DNA of 64,000 nt from Tetraselmis striata (lineage: Eukaryota > Chlorophyta > Chlorodendrophyceae > Chlorodendrales > Chlorodendraceae). Shown here piece by piece: positions 1-13,100 of this stretch (position 1 is its first letter; each line of letters starts with the position of its first letter). The notes under the pieces were generated by a model, which worked only from the letters and a program-made list of their open reading frames with translations, searched no databases and had not been told where the DNA came from. The stretch lies in assembly GCA_006384855.1 (NCBI GenBank), contig VCJN01001692.1:1-64000 (forward strand). The letters run 5' to 3'. A program made the position numbers and the translations under genes.

Positions 1-3000
1 ACCTCCTCCGTGTCCGGCCCGGTGCGCAGCGCCAGCAAGGCGGGCGTCGGCGGCGGCGGCCGGCCCGGGCAGCGCCTGTCCAGCTTCGCGGGCACGGCGG
101 TGGGGCGCGGCGCCGGGGAGCGCGTGGGGCGGCGCTCCGCCAGCGTCACGTGGGTGGGCGGGCAGCCCATGGCCGCGGTGCCTGGTGTGGGCGCTGACAG
201 CCCGATGGAGTGGCACCTGGAGGAGGCGCTGGTGGGTGCCGCTGCGCCCTGCTCCCCCACTTGCTGCACCCCCCTTGCCGCCAGTATAGCATATATCCCG
301 GTTCCCACGAATCCCACAGCGCCCGGTGTTATAAAGTCGATGGAACCTATTGTAATTCGTAATGGGTCCGCCGCAAGGCATTCCATTTCAATCATTTCTA
401 AACGTGGCACTAGAGTTCCATTTGAGCTAGAGAAAAGCGCTTCGGCCCGTCTCGCGAGAAACTGGCGCCCGCTGTTCTTAAGTTGATGAAAGCGCTTTAT
501 CTGTCTGAATGGGTCCGCTGTAGGGCATTCCTTCTGTCAGTCTTTCCTAAAGACATGCCCTGCTTTGATTTGAGCTTGTGATAAGCGCTTTGACTCGTCT
601 CGCGAGAAGCCGGAGGGTGATGAGGTGCTACGCTTGAATGGAAGACGCGGCAAATACTTAGCTTTGGTTCCTTACTTCACAAAAGTAATGGATCTGTCTT
701 TTATTAATGGGTTACAAAACATTAACTCTGTAGCCACTGCTCAGTCGATATCTAAAAGGTCGCTTTGTCTATTGATGAGTTTACCTGTTATAAGACTATG
801 AAGTAGGTAAGTGGCATTACTGCCATGTCGATGCAAACTACAAGTAAAAACAGTTAAATGTGATAGTGTCAGCGAAGATCGGCCGTTCGAGGTAGGCGGG
901 ACAGATAGTAGCAGGGAGTCGGCCTGCTGGCCATCACCGCACCGGCAGCCCACCACTCGAGGTCTGCCACGCTGCGGCCATAACGCGTGGCCCCGCCGGT
1001 GAGCAGACGGCGCGGAGGGTAACTGAGCGCCCCGTGCCTGCCCCGCGTGCCACAGGTGGAGGGCGAGGTGTACCTGTACGACCCGGGCACGGAGTTTCTG
1101 TACCTGCCCGCCCAGCGCACCGACTACCCCGAGTTTGTGGGCCGCGCCTACAGCGCCCGCGGCGGCGGCATCCACGCGGAGCACAACCTCCTGCGCCTGG
1201 AGCGCCGCGCCAACTGGGGCGACATCTTTCAGGTGCGGCCGGGGCCGCCGCTGCCCTCCCCCTGGTATGCCCTGACTGCCCGTGTTGGGCGGGTTTGCAC
1301 AGGCGACCCGCAACGCGCGGCCGTTGCCGACGCGGTGATAAGAACACTGCGGACAAGAACCTACCAGAGGTCAAACCTGGACAAAACTGTAGGCGGGGAT
1401 GACTAACCAACCAGTCTATTGCTAGGATGGAAGTTAATCATACAGAAGAATATATTGTGACAATAATATGACAGAGTAGACAGAAAAATGTTGATAATTG
1501 GATTCTTTTTTGACCTGTCAGGTACAGCTGAGTCGTATTGCGAATCGATTTCGGAAAGCGCTAAGTGCATTGTTTGAGTTTGTATTGCCCGATTATTCAG
1601 GAAAAGTTTACGCGCATTGTTTGAAATGAGATGGCGATACAGGAATGCAATGAGACGGCGTTCAGTATACTACACTCGGAACGCGAAGTCACGTGGTAGT
1701 TAGCAGGAGTGCTCCTGGTGTTCGTTACTTCGTACAGGTGACATCATCAGGTATCACGTATATCGTTTGTGTTAGACAGTTTAATCCTTATCCATCGCGT
1801 GATTTTATCTATTTATTTGTTGTTTGCCTAGCGCATCTGGGAAGGATATATCGCAGCAATGTTAACAGAATTGCAGACATAAAAGATTGCGTAATTCTTA
1901 CTATCGCGTCAAAACAGTCTGTAGTTACAATGGAAGTTTAGCAATAATAAGAAGAAGAATACCAAAATATAATAGAAAATGCAAATAAAATGCAAGAAGG
2001 GTGGCAATGCGCGGCCAGGCGCTGCCGTTACAATTGCTGCCGCCTTTGCGCTAGTTGGTATTATTATAGGATGCATGCAAGCCCGATTGAGGCTGTTCAT
2101 ATGGGTTGTCATTTATGGGTGAACTGGCGCCCATCGTAGACGGCAATATGATAACTCAAATATACTCCGCTGCGACTGCACAAAAGCGCTGTACACTTTG
2201 CGATCCACCGGAATCATCCAACCCCCTCCTTGTAATTGCGGCGAGGCATCAATAATAGTGTTACTACTATAATTGCGGTGTAGAACAAATGGGTGCGGAA
2301 GAATGTGTGTATGGTGTAGGGGCATAGGGACTGTGGGGGGCGGGGCACAACTAAGTGAACCTATGATACGTGAATGCCGCAGATAGTCGAAGTAAGCATT
2401 TCAAAGAGAAGTCACGGTGGCAGTTAAATCTGGAGGTGGTGATTTCCAGGCTGCGGGTATTACAGTCCCCTAGGGTTTGGGGCCGTGTTTGGGCGTCATG
2501 AGGGCGGGGAGGAGGATGGCGGCATGCCTCTGACGTGCACGGCATTGCGCGGGGCATTGTGCGCCGGGGCTGCAGACGCTGGTGGAGCTGGTGCGCATGA
2601 ACAAGCAGTACGTCAACGAGCTGTTCCGGAAGTACGACTACGACCGCAGCAACACGCTGGACACCAACGAGGTCTACCAGTTCCTCAAGGCGCTCGTGCC
2701 GCAGGCATCCAGCGCCGACACCGTTTACTTTCGGGTGCCCCCCCCCCCCCCCCCCCCAAAAAAAAAGACGTCCCATGCCGCAATCCGAGTGCTGCTGCCA
2801 GCGGCTCGCTGAGCCGCATCGCACCTTTCTGGCCGTCAGGTGATGATGGGCATGGAGGAGGACGAGGTCATTGACTTCAACGGACTGCTGGACGGCATCG
2901 CCGCGTCCAGCCAAGTGGGCGACGCGGTGCGGCGCAAAGAGGACGGCACCGTGGACGGCCTCATCAGCAAGCTGGGCGCGAGCGTGGCGACCAAGCGCCT

Positions 3001-3177
3001 GGACGCCGCCGCGGTCTTTGCGGAGGCGGACCGCGGCCGCACCGGCGCGCTCGACTTTGTGCAGGCGCGCGCGGCGATGCGCTGCCTGCTCCCCAGCCTG
3101 ACGGAGCACCAGATGCGCTATCTACTGTGCCACCTGCACTACCAGGTGCGCCCCGCCCTCCCCCCCATCCTTGGACA

Positions 3178-3272
<95 letters not shown>

Positions 3273-4061
3273 ACAAGCATTTACGTACCATTCAATTCGA
3301 TTCGTGGGTCGAAAAACAATGAATTGTTTCATTGCACTGTGGACTCTGGCTTATTACGTGGTTTGCTATATTTTGGTTATGATTGTTTATATATGTATAG
3401 GATAATCTAGATGCATGGATATGACGTGCTTCGTATTTCAGCTCCGTCATCATCATCAGCACCAGCAGCTTCAAGCAGGACTGCCATCTGTAACGTGATG
3501 TACGTAGAACGTTCTATTTTCGCGACATCAAGGTGGGGACGCGCGTAGCTGCTCAGCCACGCCCGTGTAAAATACTCGTACAGTATTCCCGCATCATTCC
3601 GTAGAATAGGTATTTGGACGATATCGCACACACTGCCGACACTGCATAAGAAGTGTTGCGATAGCAGCAATCGCCGATCAGCACCGTACTCGCGTCGGTT
3701 CACTGCTACGAGTACCGGTACGCGTATTCGTACTTGTCGACATGGGTACCACGCGACTATACGGGTTCCCGAATTCGCCGACTACTCCGCGGCAGGCAGA
3801 ATCTGATACAAATGCTCGTATGACGTCTACTTTACTCGTATGGATCTAGCATAAAATGACATGCAGGCCCCCATTATATGTTTAATATTCAAATTCAATA
3901 GTATTGCATATAGCAGTTTGTGTGTATTACTACATATATGTAATAATATGTGGTGTCTTTTTCGCAAGGGCATCGAAAAAACAAATGTATTGCGAGCTCA
4001 AAGTGTGGTAACGGTACCAGTAATCATCATGCAGCTGGTATCCTGGAGAGTCAGTCCTGGT

Positions 4062-4125
<64 letters not shown>

Positions 4126-7100
4126 AATGGCCTTATGCAGTGGTATTAGGATAATAAGCCGCACAGTGGATATGATTCCCAGACATGCAGCCCTGCGGTC
4201 TACAACAGTGCTTGCGCCTTTGCCACCGTGTGTCAGCTGTGTCGCTCGCTTATTATCAGGCCCTGGCAGCCCACTGTCAAACGGCGCCTGTCTCACCGGA
4301 ACGTGTCACAGCTGCATGCAATGGATTGTGCCCGAGTCCCGCTAACATCCGCCACCCACGCGCCCCCGCAGGACCTGGATGGCTCCGGACAGATCACTCT
4401 GAAGCAGTTTGTGACGGGACTGCGCCTGGCCACTGTCTGCATCCGCTTCCTGGGCGAGACGGAGGCGGAGCGCCTGGATGGCATCGGCGCCCAGCGGGCG
4501 GAGGGGTCGCGTCCAGCGCCGCCGCAGCTGGCTTCCCGCCCGGTGCACCGCAGCTCGAGCGGCGTGGGCGCCTTTGCGGGCCGGGCCTCCAGCAGCGGTG
4601 GCGCCTTTATGGGCCGGTCTGACAGCAGCGGCGGCGCCTTTGCGGGCCGGGCCTCCAGCAGCGGTGGCGCCTTTATGGGCCGGTCTGACAGCAGCGGCGG
4701 CGCCTTTATGGGCCGGTCTGACAGCAGCGGTGGCGCCTTTATGGGCCGCTCTGACAGCAGCGGCGGCGCCTTTTCAGGCCGGGCTGGCAGCATTGGCGGG
4801 CGGGCCTCCAGCAGCAGCAGCGCGTTTGGGGCGGCGGTGCCGGCGGAGCTGCGGCGCAGCGGGCATGCGCATCTCATGGACTGGGAGCACGATTGGGAGC
4901 TGGAGACACGGCAGCTTGGCGACCAGACCGTCCTCCTCGATCCGCAGGACCGCAAGGTGCGGCCGCCACAGCACCCGTGAGCCCTGAGTGCGCGTGGAGT
5001 GCAGCCCACCACGCATAAGAATTCCCGTGACATTCAACCGGGCGCGCCGGCAACAACCATGATGAACTGTTTTGCCGGCATCGAATCGGAGAATCCGGCC
5101 TGGTTTTTGGCTGCGCCCTCTGGCAGTTTTCCAGATAACTAGGGCTGCCCTCACTTGGCGCGACGGTTTGAAAACTGTTACCATATAAAATACATGCATC
5201 GCTCGCTTAAGGTGGTAGCGGTGTGAATTAAGCGCCCTGCAGCGGAAGCGCTCCATCAGTGTGCGCCAGCTGCCTTTCTCTCAAGGTGTGACGCGGAGGA
5301 CTAGCTGGCCCCGTACAGGCCGCTTGTCTGCCGACAGGTGGGTTTTGTTGCACTCTGCGCTGATCACGTTGGCCACCTGGATGTGCAGGTGTTTGAGGTA
5401 GCGGCGGACAATGAGAGCTACCCGGTGCCCGCGGGTTACCTGCTGCAAACAGGGGAGGTGAGGCGCTGCCCCCCAGAAAACCCAGTATAGTAAGGAAGCC
5501 GTCCCCAGCGGTTCAGCGTCATCGAAACTCGGGTGCTGCGCACTGGCAGGTGGAGGACCTCCGCCGGCCGCGCGACATCTTCACGGAGCTGAGCTTCCTT
5601 GTGCAGGAGAAGCGCACCACGCTGCGCTCCCTGCTGGACCAGCACAACTCGGGCGTGGCGCTCAGCCGCAGCGACCTTGCCGGCGTGCTGGACTCCCTCA
5701 TCCGCAACGTCACCGAGCCGGAGCTGCACTACTTTCAGGTGCGCACGGGAGCTGGGCTACCTACGTACTCAAGTTTTACACTCCCATCTACCTAATCTAC
5801 GAAATGGCATCCATCCAACACAGCAATGAAGATGCTTGAAGACAATGCGCATCATCCCATCGTTCATATGCAGTGATCTACAGGAGCAGACCATTTCAGA
5901 AAGCATAGAGGCATGTACTAGTAACTATTTACATGGGCTACCTGTAAACACCGATCGGGAAATCAACCTAAAAGGCACAAGAAAAACGGCCACTAAGGCG
6001 ACCATCGAGGTATGTTATGTTGTGGTGTGGTATGGTATGGTGTGGTATGGAAGATGCAGTTTGTATATCGATTTAATGATACATCATATATATTGTACTG
6101 TACTACATGTTTAATGTATGTATCTGAACCACAGGATAGATATAGTACGATGTGGATATATGATAGTATGTCTGTGCTACATCCATGCAGATATAGATGT
6201 AATATGCATATGTATGTAGGCTGGCAATTGAGCCTCTGGAAGCTCATGCGAAGCAAGGAAATGCACGTCGAAACGCGATATATTGGTGGAGAGGGATACA
6301 ATAACCACTCGCTTAATTCTTCCTGCATTGTGACCTAAGTTGAGCTGACACAGTAAAGACATGTGATAGAACAACCACCACCTCCACCTGGGCCGCTGTC
6401 GCTGAGCTATGACGCCCCCACACGCAACTCGATGCGTGGCGCTGAGTTGCCGGCGCTCTGGTGGCGCAGCTCATGGTGGACGTGGACGAGGTGGGGCACG
6501 TCACCGTGGACGAGGCGGTGCGCCGCCTGGACGAGTGCGCCAGGGTCGCCACCGACGTGTACTCGCGCGGGAGCCAGGAGCTCCAGGAGATCCTGCAGCG
6601 GCTGGGCCTGCACGTGCTCAACGCCCGCGTGTCGGTCTTCACGGCGGTCAAGAAGTTCGCCGACGCCTGCAGCGGCAACGGCTCCGACAAGCGAGTGCCG
6701 GTGCTCCGCCAGGTGCGGCCTAGGCAACCGTCTGCTGTTTGACGGCATCAATCCATCAAGCGCCAGCCCCCACGCCTCTCATGCGCAAGTGCGCAAAAGA
6801 GAGAGGGAGAGAGAGAGGGAGGGAGAGAGAGTCCTAAGATTTGGGTGGGTCACAACAGTAATGAGAATCAAAAGCAGTGATCTACAGCAAGCCCAAAGCG
6901 ATCATCAGTGCCAGCTGCTGCACGCGCCTGGCAGCGGAGCCAACGCCCGCAAAGAGCCCAGGCATAGCCAGGGGCCGTCGCCCACAGTGTGCCCTCTGTT
7001 GCCGCAGGGCAACCTGCTGCGCGCTCTGTCCCCGGGGCTCACGGACCGCGAGGTCCGCTTCCTCCTGGCAAGCCTGTCCGAGTGGGACGTCAGCGCCTCC

Positions 7101-7196
7101 GGGTTCGCCACCTACCGCGACGTGCTGCACGCGCTGCGCCTCTCGAAGATCGCCGTGTTTGACCCCACGCCGGGCGGCGGCCGCGTGCCATCTCAG
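1..7196 (+). CDS. exons of the EF-hand gene, block A
   Basis: Exons read by splice consensus and frame: 1-231 (5' end outside), 1056-1232, 2576-2734, 2840-3145, 4372-4956, 5338-5457, 5550-5738, 6470-6712 and 7008-7196. Every junction is phase 0. The exon at 2576 carries the most canonical EF-hand, and 4372 opens inside another loop. For 5338-5457 an alternative acceptor at about 5388 (gtgcag|GTG) is equally in frame and would drop 17 codons. Donors are mostly GTGCGC/GTGCGG. The introns hold a poly-C tract (2740s), the TC/AC microsatellite (3181-3274) and an AC microsatellite (4064-4124). Confidence 0.75.
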
Positions 7197-10100
7197 GTAA
7201 TGCGCGCGCGGGGGTGCAGATTCACTGGGAGCTTCGCCAAATTGTGAAGTGGTGACTGATTGCGCCTGAAGCTCACCCCGCCAATGATAGCGCATTGGGC
7301 TTCCGATGTTGAGACGATATCTCCATACACATTATCACAAAGACACAAACAATTGTTTGTTCTAGGGTTATAATTGATTATTTCTATATTTATATGTATG
7401 TCCAGATTGTGAAATTAGTTATGATTCTGCACAATCTATTATTAAGATGCAGATGGGGCAAATAGAATAAGAAAAGACAATGAAATTATACAATAGAAAC
7501 TGTTGATATATTTTGCTTTTTCTTGAAAGCAGCAATCTGACAGGACTGTTTTAGTCTTATTCCGAATTCATCGCGGACAGTACAAAGGACATTCTTTGAC
7601 TGGGTATTGGCCATTCATTCGGGAAATATTACATGCATTTTTTTCATATTGGATAGCAATGCAGAAATGAGGACCAATACAGATAGAACGATCAGAAACC
7701 GTTAACGATTACTACGCGCGCGCAATTATCGTCAGGCACGTGAGTCCTGCTCTGATCAGGCCACTGCCCGCGGTGGTACTACTGATACCGGCCGATACCA
7801 GTACAGGTATATAGAAGATACATGCATGAGTGTCTACTCGATATCTTAGAGACTACAGGGTATCGTAAAAAATATCGGTACTGCTACCGGTATGATGCGT
7901 TAAGTTACCCTGATGATATATGGTATATTACGTATGTACGGCCCGATTAGAATACGGTACATACTGAATAAGTACTGCAGCACTGTCGCCGCGAGAAAGC
8001 CGCCCGGGGAACGACCGCGCTGTGGCGCCCATTTTCCCATTTTCCAGAAAATATTTCATACATCGTTGAAGAGATTGCAATATAGGAATGCGGACCGATG
8101 GGACAACAATATGGTATTGCGACGTTCACGATTATCGTGTAGGTAAGGATTAGGATTATATATGAATCCTTAGGTCGTATCATCATCAGCCGTCTGCAAA
8201 TACTTTTATCGCCCCCGAGACAGGACTGGCACCAGTGAAACCCTTGCAGCGTCTCTACGACGACGGCCGTTTAGGCAGCGATACAGTTACGGAAAGCCCT
8301 GGGCGGTAAGCGACGCGACGGAGATATCCTGCTTGGCATGTGTCCCGTGACGGCGAGGAGCGACGATGAGCTGTACCCAAACTCATATTGTAAAAAACAG
8401 CGTCGTACTGTATGTACAGCTCAATTTTCGTCCTGTAATTTTCGGATACGGCCAGTCATCGCGCCCCGATGTAATCAAAATCCTAGGTCATCGCGCCAGC
8501 GACAACTTGTCCGCGGCTACCAGTAGTTAGCGACCTGTCATTAATCCTTACTGAATCGTATATTGATTACAAGTGCTAGACGCAACATTCAAGAAATCCA
8601 GAAGGAAATCCCTAGTGTATGAATTCGTTGAATCCTTAATTAATGTTTATAGCGACTTAACCACTGCCAGTATCGGCAGCGGTACTACCTATACCTATCT
8701 ACCGCTTACGACTCGTCGTGACTACGGGTAAGAGTACTGCTGGTACGAGTACATCATGGCGCGTGCTTGAAATAAACCGTGCGGTACTGCAGCATGCCTC
8801 ATGCGGGATGCGGGCCGCTTTTAGGCGCACACCGGTTCCCCGGGTACTCGCTAAATGAAATCCTCCCGGGCTAGAAGCTATGCATAGCGGGGTCACAATC
8901 CTGAGATGCAGGTACCGAAAAGAGCACGAGAAATACTTAGTATCCGGTTGATATAGTCAAATATACCGTCATTTGATCAAAACTCAGAGCCCACGTGACC
9001 ACCCGTCTCGCCAACCCATCCCGCCCCACCGATGCCAATCGGACACACCAGCCGGCACCATCACGCGCATACCGCGTTAGCAGCGCCCTAACGTAGGCTT
9101 GTGGTGGGCTTCAGGTGCCTCGTCTTGTGTGTCGCGGGCAGGGATGGGGCTGACGGCGGGATGATGAGGGAGGAGCGCGAGCGGTCACGTGCTAATTATA
9201 CGCACGTAGCGCGTGCCACGTAGCCAAAAAGCGTTGCCAGCTACACATCTCGGATTTGAGACCCGTTTGCGGTCTTTAGAAACGAGTACCTACGCGAACC
9301 GGTGTGGCGGCTTGATGCGTTGCTGATTTTCGAGTACTACTTTTAGCAGTAGGTGGATTTGGTACTGCATGGTACTACCCGTACTACCGGCATGTACCAG
9401 CAACTGCAGGCCTCGTTGTCTGTCCGCTCGGTAGAGCGGTGGTCCCCTACTCAGGTCCTGGGTTCGATTCCCGGCTTTATCATTTCAGGGAATTATCGAC
9501 CGGGCCCGTGTCCCGGGTCTACCTGGTTGATGCATCACCGTTTCGGGGTTCGAATGAGGCAACGGTCCAATGGCTATGCCAGACCTACGACTGCAGTTGG
9601 CGCACACGAGGTCCAGTGCTGGGGCGGCTTCAGCCAGTGAGCCGGCGCGAACCTTACTTTACTTTTATACACACAATAATGGAAAAAATTGCACTACCGG
9701 TACGGAACGTGTGCTGGTGTGAGCTACAAAATACCAGCAAATACAAATCCACCTGCTGGATCCACCGCCGCTAAAAGCAGTGCCAGTACTAGGAGATGAG
9801 CAACAGAAGCCGCTTATTGACATCACATAAAAGCGGCCCGCAACCCATACCGTAGGACGGTACTAGACGTACTCGTAGTGTGGTTGTGTGCAGGGCATTG
9901 CAGAACAAATTTCGAGAACGCTAGAAAGGTGGCAAAACAAGGGCAGGGCAGGCCCCGGCATTTTAAGTTTTTGCCACCTACGCGCTAGTATATAATAGTA
10001 TGTAGTACACATGCACTCATTATACCGCATTTTGAACTTGATACTACTGCTCGATCAAGGACATATATAGTTTGTACCATGGCGTAGCCATCATTGTATA

Positions 10101-13100
10101 TAAGCATTACATGTAATAATGCTTTGAAATTTACATATAAACATATAATTTACATATTACATATCTATAAATTAAATTTATATATGTACTATATACATAT
10201 TTTATATTAACTCATTCCCATTAATATAAATCATAAACATACAACTGAATATATACATATACATATATCTACATATATCTTTATGTATATATTTTACATT
10301 AACATTATATATACACATATTTATAATTCAAAATGCATAAAGATTAATCGTTATTAGCTTAATACTCAATAAATTCATATCAATCGGATAATATTCTAGC
10401 CAAAGTGGATGCAGTGCAGTCTGCTGCTCGCTACTAGTGAGCGGTTATTCGACCCCCGTCCCCACCGGCCTGATGGAGGAGCGGCTTGCTGATTGCGCAG
10501 GACTACATGTGCCTGGAGAACTTCCGGCCGCCGGCCAGCAACATGAAGGAGGCGGCGCGCAGCGAGCAGCGCTCTGAGCAGCTGCAGCGCGTGCAGCACA
10601 TGGTGTGGCCGCTGACCCGCCTCATTGCCGACCGGCACGAGTACTTCCTGGACGAGCGCACGGACAAGGTAATAGGAGCCGTAGGTTCACGCCCGGCATG
10701 GAGGCACTGCAGCGCCAAGCACTTGTAGGCGCTGCAGACAGTCCCGGCCAGACACCAGGACGCTATTGTACTGTCTCCTTGTACTGCTGCCAAGGGGACA
10801 ATGCGCATCAAGGGGACGTGCAATGCATGCCGCTGGGTCTGGCGGGACTGTAATGCCATGCCTACCTCCTTCCCTCCGCTGCAGGTGTACAAGCCGGGCT
10901 TCAGCCAGTACCCGCAGCTGTACGGCCGGCTGGACCAGGACCGCGTCGTCAGCCTGGCGCTCCGCGACGAGGGCGGCAACATGCTGCTGGAGCTCGGCAA
11001 GATGGTGCGCGCGCGGCGGGTCAACCTGCGCCAGCTGTTCAGCACGCTGAACGATGGGCGCAGCAGCGGGGAGCTAGAGGTGCGCGCTGCCACCCGAGAC
11101 CTCCCCCCGAGCTGCTTCCCAGGGACCCGCTGCCAACTGTGAGCTGCGCGCCTCGCCATCCTTCTTCTCCGCACTCGTCACGGGGCAGGGCTCACCGTCG
11201 CGCATGCAACTTTCGTCGCGCAGGCAAAGCAGCTGCAGCAGCTGCTGCGGCGCGCCATCAACCGCGCGCAGCCGAAGGACCTGGTCTACTTCCAGGCCAT
11301 GATCGACATCACGGGCGCCGGCCGCCTGAGCTATGAGGTCCCCCCTCCTCCCCCAGCCCACTCACCCCCGTCCGCTGTGCCGCACCGGAGACGTCCGCCC
11401 CGCGCTGAGCCGCGCCACCCGGCTGGCGACGCAGACCCTGTCCGGCGCGCTGGAGGATTCGCTCGTGAGCGTGCAGCACGTGCTCAGCCGGCCCGCGGCG
11501 GCGGAGGAGCTGATGGAGGACCTGCAGGAGGGCATGGAGAGCGAGGGCGTCAGCTTGCGCCACCTGTGGGACAAGGCGGACCCCAAGCGCCGGGGGTACC
11601 TCGACTACGGCGAGGTATGATCCTGCGAGCTCAGCCAGCCCAGCTTCCGCTGTGGGGCGCGTGTCAACCTCCTCACCCTGAGCCTGTGCGCGCCTTGCCC
11701 CCACCTGTAGGTCGCCAGCCTGATGCGCCGGGCCTGCGCCAACGTGAACAACCACCAGCTGCGCACGATCGTGCACCAGTGCTTCGCGCACGACACCAAG
11801 GCCGCGGGCGGGGTGACGTACATGGAGCTCCTGCAGGCAGGCCCCGCGCCTCCGCTGTTGCCTTCGCGCCCGGCTGAAGGTGTACCCTCTGAAGCTCTTT
11901 GTAGCTCGAGCTTACCTCACCCCCCCCCCCCCCTCCCCCCCAATCCCTCCCCTCTCCGTTGTGTGATGGCGACGCGGAGCAGGTGCTGCACCTTGCGGAT
12001 GTCGACATCCACCCCACGCCCATCCTCCTCTCCGAGGTAGGCGCTCGCCCCTCCCTGCCCCGCCAAGGGACGGTGGCGAGTATGGGTGTGGCGGGCTGCG
12101 GTCGTTCTCATCCGGCCGTCTTGTCAGAGGTCACATATCCACGAAGCTATGGCTGAACTAAAGTGAATGTTCTCATGCATTGCTGACAAGGCCAGTTTAT
12201 GTCCCATGCTAGCATGTAGGTGGCAAAAAATCATACGGGGGTGCCTGGCCGTGTTTTGCCACCCTTCTAGCGTTTTTAATACTTCTATTATATTCTGATA
12301 TCACGCTACTCTGTTGCTATGATTGCTGACGTTCCATTGTAACAGGCTTTTCATAAGCGGTATTAAGGATTACGTCATGCCTGAGGCTCTGCAATCTTTA
12401 TCAAACGTGCTACGTGATCCTCACTAGCTGGGACATCTGCATGAAGTTATACCGCATAAGGATTAACGGACGCGTAAGAGTATAACTCGTAATGAGTGAC
12501 GTTATCTTATTGTTGTGCATCGGTCCGCATTCCTGTATCAGTGTCTGATTTCAAATAATGCACGCATATTTTGTTCCTGAATAAATAGGCAATACCAACC
12601 CAAACAATGAACTTGCCGCTTTCCAAAATCGATTCGCAATACGACTGAGATATACCTGTCAGTTTTTCTTTTCAAAAGTCCATTTGACACATTTGCCAGT
12701 CCTCATTCCCGCACTTGGATCCTGGTTAGGCTGGTGAGTTTAAGGGTTCCAAATCATTGGTGCGGTGGCCCCCATACGCCTGCGGCCCTGGTCGTTGTGT
12801 CTGCCGTGCAAGCTGAGTGGCATTGCAGGCAGGCGTTGGCCATGCTGTTGGTAAGGTGCTCCGCCGCGTGCCCCCACTCGGACTGATGCTGCGATCCACA
12901 CGCCTGGGTGCAGTTGACGCCGGGCAAGGAGAAAGCTGCCAGGCGCGGCGGCGCATCGGAAGAGAAGACCCAGCACGGCGCCGAACCGGTGGCGGACGCG
13001 CGGGGGGCGGAGGCCATGATCGGCGGCGCCTTTGGGCAGGACGTGCGCCTGAGCGCGGAGTGGGAGCAGCGCACCAACCCCGCCGCCAGCGACGCCGCTG

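Larger units (their letters stand above)
7197..10500 (+). other. 3.3-kb intron made of repeats
   Basis: The interval between exons ending at 7196 (CTCAG|GTAATG) and starting at 10501 (GCGCAG|GAC) has no convincing coding sequence. It holds R2 and R3 repeat copies, a SINE-like head, a hairpin element and an AT-rich tract of TATATACATA-type simple sequence at about 10,060-10,390. Confidence 0.6.

Noticed and set aside
3127..3405. ORFs encoding Ser-Leu and Thr-His repeats
   Set aside because: They are translations of the TC/AC microsatellite inside an intron.
3930..4345. ORFs of Thr-His or Val-Cys repeats
   Set aside because: Translations of the CA microsatellite at 4064-4124. The same applies to 44181-44719.
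9418..9490. Functional tRNA gene
   Set aside because: T-arm and D-arm are good but the 5' and 3' ends do not form an acceptor stem.
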